Below, piece after piece: positions 9,082-21,604 of a stretch of 57,224 bases of DNA. The position numbers and the translations under genes were made by a program. Below the pieces are notes generated by a model, which was not told where the DNA came from, did no database searches, and saw only the letters and a list, made by a program, of their open reading frames with translations. The stretch is taken from the NCBI GenBank assembly GCA_938028835.1, contig CALIMJ010000023.1:1-57224 (forward strand), read 5' to 3'. The DNA comes from an uncultured bacterium (lineage in GTDB: Bacteria; Sysuimicrobiota; Sysuimicrobiia; Sysuimicrobiales; Sysuimicrobiaceae). Every line of letters starts with the position of its first letter. Positions within the stretch are counted from its first letter, which is position 1.

Positions 9082-9870
9082 TTAGGGCAGTTTCGCGGCC
9101 GACCCCATGAGGTGCCCGACAATGGCGTCGGCTGCGGTTTTCAGCTGCTTGACGATTCCCGAGACCCGCCTGGTCGGCAGGCGACTGCTCGGGCCGGCCA
9201 CTGCAAGCGCACCCATCAGCTGCCCGGCACAGAGGATCGGCACGGCAATTCCCACGACTCCCGGTGTCAGCTCGCCGTTGGAGTAGGCATAGCCGCGCCG
9301 TCGGACCCGCTCCAGCTCGGCCCGCAGCCGGTCGGGGTCGGTGATGGTCCTCGACGTCACACGCGGTAGTGGCCCAGCCAGGATCTCCTCGATCTGCTCC
9401 GGAGGCAGGTGGGCGAGCAAGACCCTGTTGGAAGCTCCCGCGTGCAGCGGCCAGGGCGTGCCCACCGGGTAAGTCAGCTTGAGCGGAGCTTCGCTCGCCA
9501 GCGTGTCAATCACGACCGCGGACCGACCTTCCACCACCAGCAGGAAGACGGACTCGCCGGTCGCCTCCACAAGGCGCTGCAGGTACGGTCGGGCCACCGA
9601 CCGGAGGTCGATCCTCGACAGGGCCACCTGTCCCAGTCGGGCAACGGCCAGGCTGAGGTGGTAGGCGCGGCGCTCGCGGTCGTAGACCACCAGGCCTCCC
9701 GCCTCAAGGGAACGCAGGACCCGGTACGCGGTGCTACGGGAGACGTTGAGGTGCCGGGCCGCGCGCGCTAGGTCGAGCAGCGGGTCGGCGGTGAACCGGT
9801 GGAGCAGCGCCACCGCCCGCTCCACGCCGCGGAGCACGTCGCCAAGCTCTTGGCGTCTGGGCCGCGTCAC
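9082..9870 (-). CDS. IclR family transcriptional regulator
   Basis: The 262-residue protein has an N-terminal winged helix-turn-helix (about residues 18-75, with LDLARAARHLNVSRSTAYR). The C-terminal IclR effector domain contains LLAHLPPEQI and the late SNGELTPGVVGIAVPI motif that lines the ligand pocket in this family. It is the first gene of the transporter-hydantoinase operon, so it probably autoregulates the operon. The GTG start at 9870 has a ribosome site (gggaagggtgag). A 13-bp palindrome lies 30-42 bases upstream of the start. Confidence 0.92.
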   Translation of the reverse strand: MTRPRRQELGDVLRGVERAVALLHRFTADPLLDLARAARHLNVSRSTAYRVLRSLEAGGLVVYDRERRAYHLSLAVARLGQVALSRIDLRSVARPYLQRLVEATGESVFLLVVEGRSAVVIDTLASEAPLKLTYPVGTPWPLHAGASNRVLLAHLPPEQIEEILAGPLPRVTSRTITDPDRLRAELERVRRRGYAYSNGELTPGVVGIAVPILCAGQLMGALAVAGPSSRLPTRRVSGIVKQLKTAADAIVGHLMGSAAKLP

Positions 9871-9899
9871 GTCTCACCCTTCCCTATATTTCGCTATCC

Positions 9900-9912
9900 G
9901 GGAAAATTACCC
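9900..9912. promoter_or_regulatory. palindromic operator candidate upstream of iclR
   Basis: The sequence gggaaaattaccc is palindromic at 10 of 13 positions and is an A/T island in GC-rich DNA. It lies 30-42 bases upstream of the iclR GTG start, near AT-rich hexamers (tatatt, 9885-9890). IclR regulators bind short palindromes at their own promoters, so autoregulation is a reasonable inference. Confidence 0.35.
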
Positions 9913-10068
9913 GCTTTATGGACCTAGTTCGGTGAGGGGCCCGGTTACTCCTCCCCCGTGCGTCAGCCTTCCGGCCCGGCCGCACGGCCAACCGCCGCAG
10001 CACACGACCGCGGCCGGAAAGCATCGGCTGCTTGCGCACAGGAGGCACCGGCGCCTGGGGGAAGGTAG

Positions 10069-13048
<2,980 letters not shown>

Positions 13049-13052
<4 letters not shown>

Positions 13053-13591
13053 AGGACGCCCCCGAGCAGGTCCTCCACAGCCGGGTGGTGTTCGAGGGCC
13101 GCGTGGTGCGGGTGCGGCTGGACGAGGTGCGGCTGCGCAGCGGCCGGGTCACCACCCGGGAGGTGGTGGAGCACCGGGGCGCGGTGGGGATGGTCCCGCT
13201 GACCGGGGACGGCCGGGTCCTCCTGGTCCGCCAGTACCGCACGGCCCTGGGCGGGTGGACCCTGGAGATCCCCGCGGGCAGCCTGGAGCCCGGCGAGACT
13301 CCCGAAGCGTGCGTGCAGCGGGAGCTGGCGGAGGAGGTGGGTCATGAGGCGGGGCGGGTGGAGCACCTGGTGACCTTCGCGCCGTCCCCGGGCTTCCTGA
13401 CGGAGCTGCTGTACCTGTACCTGTGCACGGACCTGCGCCCGCGGGCCCTTCCCCGGGAGGAGGAGGAGATGGAGGTGGTCGCCGTGCCGCTCCACGAAGC
13501 ACGGCGGCTGGTGGACCGGGGAGAAGTCCGGGACGCGAAGACCATCATCGGCCTGCTGCTGGCGTGGGAGCGGCATGCGGCCGGGATTTGA
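13049..13591 (+). CDS. NUDIX hydrolase, ADP-ribose pyrophosphatase type
   Basis: The 180-residue protein has a complete NUDIX box, GSLEPGETPEACVQRELAEE followed by VG, with the metal-binding REXXEE core. The fold and length match ADP-ribose pyrophosphatases that turn ADP-ribose into AMP and ribose 5-phosphate. It is flanked by nucleotide and pentose-phosphate genes, and similar nudix-xerD-deoB-pnp orders occur in Gram-positive lineages. The GTG start overlaps ilvE by GTGA, and the end overlaps xerD by 17 bases. Another nucleoside-diphosphate substrate cannot be excluded. Confidence 0.88.
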
Positions 13592-14516
13592 GCCGCCGGA
13601 GCCGTTGGCCCGGGCGGTGGACGCCTTTCTGGACTACCTGGGCGCGGAGGTGGGGCTGGCCGAACGCACCCGGGCCGCGTACCGGGCGGACCTGGTGGAC
13701 TTCGCGGCCTTCGCGGCCCGACAGGGGCTTGCAGAGCCCGCGGCCGTGCGGCGGCCCGTCGTCACCCTGTACCTGTTCTCCCTGAGGCGCCAGGGCCGCA
13801 GTCCCGCCACGGTGGCGCGCCGGCTGGCCGCCCTGCGCTCCTTCTACCGGTTCCTCACGCGGGAAGGGAGGGTGCCGGCGGACCCCACGGAGGACGTGGC
13901 CGCGCCCAAACGGGGCGAGCGCCTCCCGAAGGTCCTCTCGGTGGAGGAGGTGGTGAGGCTTCTGGAGCAGCCGGACCCCAGCACCCCGGAGGGCCTCCGC
14001 GACCGGGCAGCCCTGGAGCTGCTGTACAGCAGCGGGCTTCGGGTTTCCGAGCTGGTAGGGCTGGATGTGGGGGACGTGGACCTCGAAGCGGAGCTGGTCC
14101 GGGTGGTGGGAAAGGGCAACCGGGAGCGCGTGGTGCCCCTGGGGACCCATGCGGTGAGGGCCCTGGAGACGTACCTGAAGCTGGGACGGCCGCACCTGGC
14201 TCGCTCCGCAGGGCCGCTGTTCGTGGGCCGCGCGGGCCGGCGGCTTTCCCGCCAGTGGGTGTGGGCGCTGCTGCGGCGCTACGCCCGCGCCGCGGGGATC
14301 ACCCGGCGGGTGACCCCGCACGTGCTGCGTCACTCCTTCGCCACCCACCTGCTGGAGGGCGGGGCGGACCTGCGCAGCGTGCAGGAACTGCTGGGCCACG
14401 CTAACATCGCCACCACGCAGGTGTACACGCACCTGAGCCGCCCGCACCTGCGGGAGGTGTTCGACCGATCCCACCCCCGCGACGCGTGGGAAGACCGGAC
14501 GTCCCGCGGAGGGTGA
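13575..14516 (+). CDS. xerD: tyrosine recombinase XerD type
   Basis: The 313-residue site-specific recombinase has an N-terminal SAM-like core-binding domain (about residues 8-95). The catalytic domain has the full set Arg156 (GLRVSEL), Lys180 (GKGNRER), His249 and Arg252 ([10 protein letters not shown]), His275 (LLGHANI) and nucleophile Tyr284 (VYTH). It should resolve chromosome dimers at dif. The genomic setting upstream of deoB and pnp is the usual one for the housekeeping XerD of Gram-positive bacteria, which argues against a phage integrase. It overlaps the nudix gene by 17 bases. Confidence 0.93.
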   Translation: MRPGFEPPEPLARAVDAFLDYLGAEVGLAERTRAAYRADLVDFAAFAARQGLAEPAAVRRPVVTLYLFSLRRQGRSPATVARRLAALRSFYRFLTREGRVPADPTEDVAAPKRGERLPKVLSVEEVVRLLEQPDPSTPEGLRDRAALELLYSSGLRVSELVGLDVGDVDLEAELVRVVGKGNRERVVPLGTHAVRALETYLKLGRPHLARSAGPLFVGRAGRRLSRQWVWALLRRYARAAGITRRVTPHVLRHSFATHLLEGGADLRSVQELLGHANIATTQVYTHLSRPHLREVFDRSHPRDAWEDRTSRGG

Positions 14517-14517
14517 C

Positions 14518-15689
<1,172 letters not shown>

Positions 15690-15693
<4 letters not shown>

Positions 15694-16520
15694 CCTCCGA
15701 GTTGCGCCGGCGGATGGAAGAGGCGGCCGAAGCGGTGCGCCAGCGGGTGGCCTTCGAGCCGAAGCTGGCGGTGGTGCTGGGCTCCGGGCTGGGAGCCCTG
15801 GCGGACCACATCGAGGCGGTCGGCACCGTCCCCTACGCCGAGATCCCGCACTTCCCCACCTCTACGGTGCCGGGCCACGCGGGCCGGCTGGTGCTGGGGT
15901 GGCTGGAGGGCAAACCCGTGGCCGCCATGCAGGGCCGGGTGCACCTGTACGAGGGCTACACTGCGCAGGAGGTGGCCTTCCCCGTCCGGGTGCTGTTCGC
16001 CCTCGGGTGCCGGACCCTGCTGGTCAGCAACGCCGCGGGCGGGCTGAACCGGGAGTGGCGGGCCGGAGACCTCATGGTGATCACCGACCACGTCAACTTC
16101 CAGGGAACCAACCCCCTGGTGGGGCCCAACGACGACAGCCTGGGCCCGCGGTTCCCGGACATGTCCAGGCCCTACGACCCGGCCCTGGTGGAGCTGGCGG
16201 AACGGTGCGCGGTGGAGGAACGGGTGGTCCTGCGGCGCGGGGTGTACGTGGCGGTGGTGGGCCCCTCGTACGAGACCCGGGCGGAGCTGCGGATGCTGCG
16301 GGGCTTCGGCGCGGACGCGGTGGGGATGTCCACGGTGCCGGAGGTGATCGCGGCGCGGCACCTGGGCATGCGGGTAGTCGGGCTGGCGGCCATCACGGAC
16401 ATGGCCACGGGGGAGACAGCCCAGCCGGTCACCCACGAGGAGGTGCTGCGGGTGGCCCGGGAGCTGGAGCCGCGGTTCGTGCGCCTGGTCCGCCGCATCG
16501 TGCGGGAGATGGAGCTGTAG
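15690..16520 (+). CDS. punA: purine nucleoside phosphorylase (trimeric type)
   Basis: The 276-residue enzyme splits purine nucleosides with phosphate. It has the phosphate loop VVLGSGLG, the HLYEGYT segment, SNAAGG and the purine-site motif [10 protein letters not shown]. The length is that of the trimeric PNP/MTAP family; the wide match to PunA/DeoD2 proteins favours guanosine/inosine substrates. The ATG overlaps the deoB stop (ATGA). It acts directly upstream of DeoB in nucleoside salvage. Confidence 0.92.
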
Positions 16521-16524
16521 GAGC

Positions 16525-16917
16525 GTGCAGCGGACCTGGGACTGGATGCGGGAGGCGGAAGCGGAGCTGGCCGCGGCCCGGACCCTGTACGGGGGACGGC
16601 ACTGGTCGTGGTGCTGCTTCACCTGCCACCAGGCGGCCGAGAAGGCCCTGAAGGCCATCTGCGAGCACCGGCGCACCCCGCAGACCGGGCACAACCTGAA
16701 CCTGCTGCTGCAGGCGGTGGCCGATCCGGTGTCGGTTCCGGAATCCGTGCGGGGCGCGTGTGCCCGCCTGAACCGCTACTACGTGCCGACCCGCTACCCG
16801 AACGCCTTCGACCGCGGGGTTCCCGCGGAGCAGTTCTTCGAGGAGGACGCGGCCCAGGCCCTGCGGGACGCGGAGGAGGTGGTGAACTTTGCCCGATCCG
16901 CGGTGGGAGGGCCCTGA
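16525..16917 (+). CDS. HEPN domain protein (MNT partner)
   Basis: The 130-residue protein is a short HEPN domain with WMREAEAELAAARTLY, CFTCHQAAEKALKAI and the late RYYVPTRYPNAF motif typical of this family. Arg50 and His56 form an R-x5-H pattern (RTPQTGH), compatible with the RNase motif of toxic HEPN proteins, although many short HEPN proteins lack activity. It overlaps the nucleotidyltransferase gene by 29 bases, the classical HEPN/MNT arrangement. In studied pairs the MNT protein adenylylates and silences HEPN. The GTG start is four bases after the pnp stop. Confidence 0.85.
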   Translation: MQRTWDWMREAEAELAAARTLYGGRHWSWCCFTCHQAAEKALKAICEHRRTPQTGHNLNLLLQAVADPVSVPESVRGACARLNRYYVPTRYPNAFDRGVPAEQFFEEDAAQALRDAEEVVNFARSAVGGP

Positions 16918-17311
16918 GGCGGAACCGCTGCAGCGGTACGTGGACCGCGTGCTGCGGGAGCGGGAGGACGAGCTGGAGTTTCTGGTCCTCTTCGGTTCCC
17001 GGGCACGGGGCGACTGGACGCGGGACAGCGACTTCGACGTGCTGGTGGGCCTGAGGGGGGACGACGGCAGGCGCTGGGTGGACCGCCTAGCGGACTGGGA
17101 GGCTCGGGACGGGCGGGTGGACGTGTTCCCGTACGCGAGGTCCGAGTGGGAGCGGATGTTCCAGGACCGGCACCTGCTGCTCCTGGACGCACTCGAACAC
17201 GGGGTGGTGCTGTGGGACCGCGGAAGCTTCGAGCGGATGCGGGCCACCTTCCGGCAGTGGCGCGAGGCCGGGCGGGTGGTCCCGTGGCGGTCCGGCTGGA
17301 GGATCGCGTGA
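16889..17311 (+). CDS. MNT-type nucleotidyltransferase
   Basis: The 140-residue protein belongs to the minimal nucleotidyltransferases. It has GSRARG (36-41), the metal-binding pair Asp48/Asp50 in RDSDFDVLVGL and a third acid at Asp78 (RVDVFPY). The TTG start is supported by GAGGAGGTGG (16873-16882) seven bases upstream. It lies inside the HEPN gene, so the pair is translationally coupled. The most likely role is antitoxin-like AMPylation of the HEPN partner; a housekeeping nucleotidyl transfer role is possible. Its stop overlaps the next gene by GTGA. Confidence 0.85.
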   Translation: MPDPRWEGPEAEPLQRYVDRVLREREDELEFLVLFGSRARGDWTRDSDFDVLVGLRGDDGRRWVDRLADWEARDGRVDVFPYARSEWERMFQDRHLLLLDALEHGVVLWDRGSFERMRATFRQWREAGRVVPWRSGWRIA

Positions 17312-18612
17312 GGCCGTACGACCTGATCCGGAAGAAGCGGGACGGAGGAGAGCTCACCGCGGAGGAGCTGGCGTTTTTGGTGGACGGGTTCGTGCGGGGC
17401 GAGGTGGCGGACTACCAGGTGAGCGCGTGGCTCATGGCGGTGTACTTCCGCGGGATGACCGACCGGGAGACCGCGGACCTCACCCTGGCCATGGCTCGGT
17501 CGGGCCGGATGCTGGACCTGAGCGGGATTCCCGGAGTGAAGGTGGACAAACACAGCAGCGGCGGGGTGGGGGACAAGACGTCCCTGGTGCTGGTGCCCCT
17601 GGTGGCGTCGTGCGGCGTGCCCGTGCCCAAGATGTCGGGCCGCGGGCTCGGACACACGGGCGGGACCCTGGACAAGCTGGAGTCCATCCCGGGGCTGCGG
17701 ACGGAGGTGGACGTGGAGGCGTTCCTCGACCAGGTGCGCCGGGTGGGCTGCGCCATCGTGGGGCAGACCGCGGACCTCGTGCCGGCGGACAAGAAGCTGT
17801 ACGCCCTCCGGGACGTGACCGCCACCGTGGACAGCGTCCCCCTCATCGCCAGCAGCATCATGAGCAAGAAGATCGCGGGCGGGGCGGACGCCATCGTGCT
17901 GGACGTGAAGACGGGAAGCGGGGCGTTCCTGAAGGACGTTGAGGGGGCGCGCGCCCTGGCGCGGGCCATGGTGGCCATCGGGAACCGGTTGGGCAGGCAG
18001 ACGGTGGCCCTCATCACGGACATGGACCAGCCTCTGGGTCACGCGGTGGGCAACGCCCTGGAGGTCCGGGAGGCGGTATCAACCCTGCGGGGCGAGGGCC
18101 CCGGCGACCTCACGGAGCTGTGTCTGGCCCTTGGAGCGGAGATGCTGCGGCTGGGAGGAAGGGTCCGGGACGAGGACGAAGGCCGGCGCTTGCTCCTGGA
18201 ACGCCTGCGGGACGGCGGGGGACTCCGGAAGTTCCAGGAGTTGGTCCGCGCGCAGGGAGGGGACCCGGCGGTGGTGGAAGAGCCGGACCGCCTGCCCTCG
18301 GCCCCCGTGACGGTGGAAGTCTGCTGCCAGGAGGACGGGTACGTGCAGGCCATGGACGCGGAGGCCGTCGGGCGTGCGGCCATGGTCCTGGGAGCCGGCC
18401 GGGCCCGCAAGGAGGACCGCATCGACCCCTCGGTGGGCCTCGTGGTCCTGGCCAAGACGGGTACACGGGTGAGCCGGGGGGACGTCCTGGCCCTGATGCA
18501 CGCCCGGACGCGGGAAGAAGCGCAGGCGGCGGCCCCCGGCGTGCTGCAGGCGTACCGGATCGGGCCTGCCGCACCCCGGCCCAGGCCGCTGGTGCACGGC
18601 CGGGTGGCCTGA
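17308..18612 (+). CDS. pdp: pyrimidine-nucleoside phosphorylase
   Basis: The 434-residue enzyme phosphorolyses uridine, thymidine and related nucleosides. It contains VDKHSSGGVGDKTSL, SGRGLGHTGGTLDKLESIPG (the thymidine-phosphorylase signature) and KKIAGGADAIVLDVKTGSGAF, with a C-terminal PYNP domain. The GTG start overlaps the MNT stop (GTGA). With deoB and pnp it gives a complete nucleoside salvage operon interrupted by the HEPN/MNT pair. Pyrimidine specificity over thymidine-only is inferred from family resemblance. Confidence 0.93.
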   Translation: MRPYDLIRKKRDGGELTAEELAFLVDGFVRGEVADYQVSAWLMAVYFRGMTDRETADLTLAMARSGRMLDLSGIPGVKVDKHSSGGVGDKTSLVLVPLVASCGVPVPKMSGRGLGHTGGTLDKLESIPGLRTEVDVEAFLDQVRRVGCAIVGQTADLVPADKKLYALRDVTATVDSVPLIASSIMSKKIAGGADAIVLDVKTGSGAFLKDVEGARALARAMVAIGNRLGRQTVALITDMDQPLGHAVGNALEVREAVSTLRGEGPGDLTELCLALGAEMLRLGGRVRDEDEGRRLLLERLRDGGGLRKFQELVRAQGGDPAVVEEPDRLPSAPVTVEVCCQEDGYVQAMDAEAVGRAAMVLGAGRARKEDRIDPSVGLVVLAKTGTRVSRGDVLALMHARTREEAQAAAPGVLQAYRIGPAAPRPRPLVHGRVA

Positions 18613-18613
18613 C

Positions 18614-19363
18614 GTGCGGATCGTGGTGCGGCCGGGCGCGCTGGTGGTCCTGGTGGGGCCGGCCGGGAGCGGGAAGACCACCTTCGCGAGGCGGCACTTC
18701 CGCGAGACGGAGGTGGTGAGCAGCGACCGGTGCCGGGCCATGATCTCCGACGACGAGTCGGACATGAGCGTGAGCGGGAGGGCCTTCGAGCTGTTCCACG
18801 AGATCCTCCGCCACCGGCTGGAGCTGGGGCGCGTGGCGGTGGCGGACAGCACCGCGGTCACCCCGCGGGCGCGGGCAGAGCTGCGGGGCCTGGCGCGGCG
18901 GTGCGGCGCCCCGGTGGTGGTGCTGGCCTTCGACGTCCCCCTGGAGGTGTGCCTGGAGCGCAACGAGCGGCGGTCCCGGCGGGTCGCCCCGGAGGTGGTG
19001 GAGCGGCAGTTCCAGCTGATGCGTCAGGCCCTGGAACGGATCCCCGGGGAGGGGTACGACGCGTGGTACGTGCTGGACCTGCGCGCCCAGGAGGAGGCCG
19101 AGGTGGAGGTCCTGCGGGCCCGGCCGGGCGTGCGCGGTGGGACCGCCTCGCCGTGGAGGGAACCGGAAACTCGGCAGGGAGGTGATGCGGGTGACGATCC
19201 AGACGGTCGGCGTGGTGGGCTGCGGGCTGATGGGATCGGGGATCGTGGAGACCTGCGCCCGGAGCGGCTACCGGGTGGTGGTCCGGGAGGTGAACGAAGA
19301 GCTCCTGCAGCGGGGCCTCAGGAGGGTGGAGGAGTCCATGGCGCGCGCGGTGGAGCGCGGTAA
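18614..19363 (+). CDS. polynucleotide-kinase-like P-loop protein
   Basis: The first 170 residues form a P-loop kinase domain with Walker A VGPAGSGKTTFARRHF, followed by TEVVSSDRCRAMISDDESDM. The same order is seen in the 5-prime kinase domain of bacterial Pnkp/AAA-type kinases. RRSRRV near residue 120 could be a lid. Beyond about residue 172 the frame runs on for roughly 75 residues of glycine/arginine-rich, unlikely-looking sequence and overlaps the next gene by 173 bases. The true protein may therefore end near 19130 through a lost or undetected stop, or carry an unusual tail. GTG 18614 starts one base after the pdp stop. Confidence 0.7.
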   Translation: MRIVVRPGALVVLVGPAGSGKTTFARRHFRETEVVSSDRCRAMISDDESDMSVSGRAFELFHEILRHRLELGRVAVADSTAVTPRARAELRGLARRCGAPVVVLAFDVPLEVCLERNERRSRRVAPEVVERQFQLMRQALERIPGEGYDAWYVLDLRAQEEAEVEVLRARPGVRGGTASPWREPETRQGGDAGDDPDGRRGGLRADGIGDRGDLRPERLPGGGPGGERRAPAAGPQEGGGVHGARGGAR

Positions 19364-20045
19364 GCTGGCGGCTGCGGACCGGGACGCGGCCTGGACCCGC
19401 ATCCGGGGGACGGTGCGGATGGAGGACCTGCGGGAGTGCGACCTGGTGATCGAGGCCGCGGTGGAGCTCATGGACGTGAAGAAGGAGATCTGGAGGGAGC
19501 TGGACACCCTCTGCCCGCCCCACACCCTCTTCTGCAGCAACACGTCGTCGCTGTCCATCACGGAGCAGGCGTCCGTGACCCGGCGGGGCGACCGGTTCTG
19601 CGGCATGCACTTCTTCAACCCGGTGCCCGTGATGAAGCTGGTGGAGCTGGTGCGGGGTTACCTCACCAGCGAGGAGACCCTGGCCGCCTGCCGGGCCTTC
19701 GCGGAGTCCCTGGGCAAGACGGTGGTGGTGACCAAGGACCACCCGGGCTTCGTGGTCAACTACCTGCTGGTCCCGTTCCTCCTGGACGCGGTCCGGGCGC
19801 TGGAGAAGGGGCTGGCCACCAAGGAGGAGATCGACACCGCGGTGCAGCTGGGGCTGAACCACCCCATGGGCCCCCTGACCCTGCTGGACTTCGTCGGGAT
19901 CGACACCACGTACTACATCGCGGAGGCCATGTACCAGGAGCTGAAGGACCCGCGGTACGCGCCACCGCTTTTGCTCAAGCAGATGACCCTGGCGGGCCAC
20001 CACGGCCGCAAGACCGGCAAGGGTTTCTACGACTACGGGGCGTGA
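19191..20045 (+). CDS. hbd: 3-hydroxyacyl-CoA dehydrogenase
   Basis: The 284-residue NAD-dependent enzyme starts with the Rossmann motif VGVVGCGLMGSG. It has the catalytic His segment GMHFFNPVPVMKLVE and the conserved NHPMGPLTLLDFVGID. It oxidises 3-hydroxybutyryl-CoA or other 3-hydroxyacyl-CoAs, or runs in reverse. The length is that of stand-alone Hbd/PaaH proteins. GTG 19191 is chosen because GGGAGG ends eight bases upstream; ATG 19185 is too close to it. An in-frame upstream extension to 19137 looks non-coding. Confidence 0.9.
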   Translation: MTIQTVGVVGCGLMGSGIVETCARSGYRVVVREVNEELLQRGLRRVEESMARAVERGKLAAADRDAAWTRIRGTVRMEDLRECDLVIEAAVELMDVKKEIWRELDTLCPPHTLFCSNTSSLSITEQASVTRRGDRFCGMHFFNPVPVMKLVELVRGYLTSEETLAACRAFAESLGKTVVVTKDHPGFVVNYLLVPFLLDAVRALEKGLATKEEIDTAVQLGLNHPMGPLTLLDFVGIDTTYYIAEAMYQELKDPRYAPPLLLKQMTLAGHHGRKTGKGFYDYGA

Positions 20046-20067
20046 GGCGGCAGGCGCGGGCGCGGGG

Positions 20068-20073
20068 TACAAT
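20068..20073 (+). promoter_or_regulatory. candidate -10 box of the 20083 gene
   Basis: TACAAT lies nine bases before the ATG at 20083, with no clear -35 box and no ribosome site between. Transcription would begin about three bases before the start codon, giving a nearly leaderless transcript. It stands out in GC-rich surroundings. Confidence 0.4.
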
Positions 20074-20082
20074 GCGGTTGAG

Positions 20083-20913
20083 ATGCCTTTGACCGCAAGG
20101 GACCTGCAGGAGCTGGTGCGGCTGCTGGAGCAGGAGCCGCAGTGGAGGGAAGCCCTCCGGGCCGCCCTGTGGAAGGAAGAGGACCTCGTCCGGTGGCTAC
20201 GGGAGCGGCTGCCGCGACTCCTCCAGGAGGAGCCGCGCTTCGGTGCGGAGGTGGTGGGCATCCTCGCGCAGACCCTGAGCCTGCGGTCGGAGCTGATCCG
20301 TGTGCTGGAGGAGATCCGGGCCCTGCGGGAGGACATGGGGCGCCGGTTTGAGGCGATGGACGAGCGCTTCCGGGCCCTGCTGGAGGAGATGGGCCGCCGG
20401 TTTGAGGGGATGGACGAGCGCTTCCGGGCCCTACTGGAGGAGATGGAGCGCCGGTTCCGGGCCCAGGCGGAGACCCTGGACCGCCACGGTCGGGACCTCC
20501 GGTACCTGAGGGTGGGGTTCGGAAGCCTCGGACGCCGCTTCGGGCTGGGGTTCGAGGAGGCGGTCCGGGGCATCGTGGAGGAGTTCGCGGGGGTCGGACC
20601 GCTGAGGGCGGAACGCCTGGTGTTGCGCGACGACACGGGTGAAGTGTTCGGCGTGCCGGGCCAGGTGATTGAGTTCGACGGGTTCGTGCACGATGGGGAT
20701 CGCCTCCTGGTGGAGGTCAAGGCCTTCGCACAGCGGGAGGACGTGCTCCTGTTCCGTCGCAAGGTGGAGTTCGCGGCCCGACGACTGAGCCAGCCCTTCC
20801 GCGCGGTGATGGTCGCCCCCTTCGCCCACCGGCGCGCGGTGGAGACCGCGCGGGAGCTGGGCGTCCACATCCTGACCGCGAAGGAGGAGGAACCTCCCGA
20901 GGCGGGTGCGTGA
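20083..20913 (+). CDS. DUF3782-like coiled-coil / PD-(D/E)XK-fold protein
   Basis: The 276-residue protein has an acidic helical N-terminus (1-80) and a coiled coil with two near-perfect 18-residue repeats (87-122). The C-terminal half shows a restriction-endonuclease-like core: Asp199 in VIEFDGFVHDG, then Glu211-Val-Lys213 in LLVEVKAF. Relatives are common in thermophiles and cyanobacteria, often in many copies and without known role. A nuclease or DNA-binding function is an inference from the D..EVK pattern. It appears to be transcribed from its own promoter. The remnant at 10159-10266 looks like a degraded cousin. Confidence 0.75.
   Translation: MPLTARDLQELVRLLEQEPQWREALRAALWKEEDLVRWLRERLPRLLQEEPRFGAEVVGILAQTLSLRSELIRVLEEIRALREDMGRRFEAMDERFRALLEEMGRRFEGMDERFRALLEEMERRFRAQAETLDRHGRDLRYLRVGFGSLGRRFGLGFEEAVRGIVEEFAGVGPLRAERLVLRDDTGEVFGVPGQVIEFDGFVHDGDRLLVEVKAFAQREDVLLFRRKVEFAARRLSQPFRAVMVAPFAHRRAVETARELGVHILTAKEEEPPEAGA
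20341..20448 (+). repeat. two tandem 54-bp coding repeats
   Basis: Units 20341-20394 and 20395-20448 differ at only a few positions, and a partial third copy begins at 20449. Each encodes RRFEAMDERFRALLEEMG or a close variant, two and a half turns of the heptad-rich coiled coil. Copy number could vary by slippage or recombination, changing coiled-coil length. Confidence 0.85.
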
Positions 20914-20974
20914 CGCAGGAACCCGGGGGCCACCCAGGTCCACCAGGGTGAGTGGCCGTGAGGGGGAGCAGGCG

Positions 20975-21604
20975 TTAGGCGGGCTCGGCGGCGTCAGCGC
21001 GGACGAGGGCGTCCACCAGCGCCAGAAGATGGTGCAGCCCTGGGCGGGGGCTAGCCTGCTGCACGCGGGTACGGAGGGCGTGGAGCCAGCTTCCCAGGTG
21101 CTCGCGGAGGAACGACTGGCGGGCCCGGGCACACACCTCCGCGTCCTCCTCGCGCCCCGCCAGGCGCGCGTACGCTTCCTGGGTGCAGACGAGGGCCAGG
21201 AACTCCAGCTGTGCGCCGAGGTGGTCCGGGCGTTCCCCCCTGGCCTGGAATCCGAAGGCCCGGTAGAAGCCTGCCACGTCTGCGATCACCTGGACGTTGG
21301 GGCCGCCCAGGGGCTGCGGCTCCGAGCCGTGCTGGCTCGCTTCGTACGGCGGGACGCCGCCGCGCTCGAAGACGCGTACGTACTCCGCCCGGTAGCCCTC
21401 TGGGTCGCCCTGCACGTCCTGGAGGAAGGCCTTCAGGTGCTCCTGGCCCGCCTCCAGCCCCAGGTACCCCAGGCTGCGTCCCAGCCAGTCCACCGACTCC
21501 GGGGGCGCCACTCCACCCGCAAAGGGGCTGACGAGCCGGGCGCAGGCGCCGTATGCCACGGCTTTCGCCAGGAGGCGCTGGGCGAGATGGGAGTCCACGC
21601 TCAC
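20975..21604 (-). CDS. TorD/DmsD-type molybdoenzyme chaperone
   Basis: The 209-residue helical protein has the family hallmarks YVRVFERGGVPPYEAS and RPDHLGAQLEFLALVCTQE. Such proteins bind the Tat signal of a molybdenum subunit and keep it unfolded or guide cofactor insertion. It is the last gene of the nitrite-oxidoreductase-like operon, and its GTG start overlaps the gamma-subunit stop (GTGA). It would therefore mature the alpha subunit encoded at 23655-27143. Confidence 0.88.
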   Translation of the reverse strand: MSVDSHLAQRLLAKAVAYGACARLVSPFAGGVAPPESVDWLGRSLGYLGLEAGQEHLKAFLQDVQGDPEGYRAEYVRVFERGGVPPYEASQHGSEPQPLGGPNVQVIADVAGFYRAFGFQARGERPDHLGAQLEFLALVCTQEAYARLAGREEDAEVCARARQSFLREHLGSWLHALRTRVQQASPRPGLHHLLALVDALVRADAAEPA

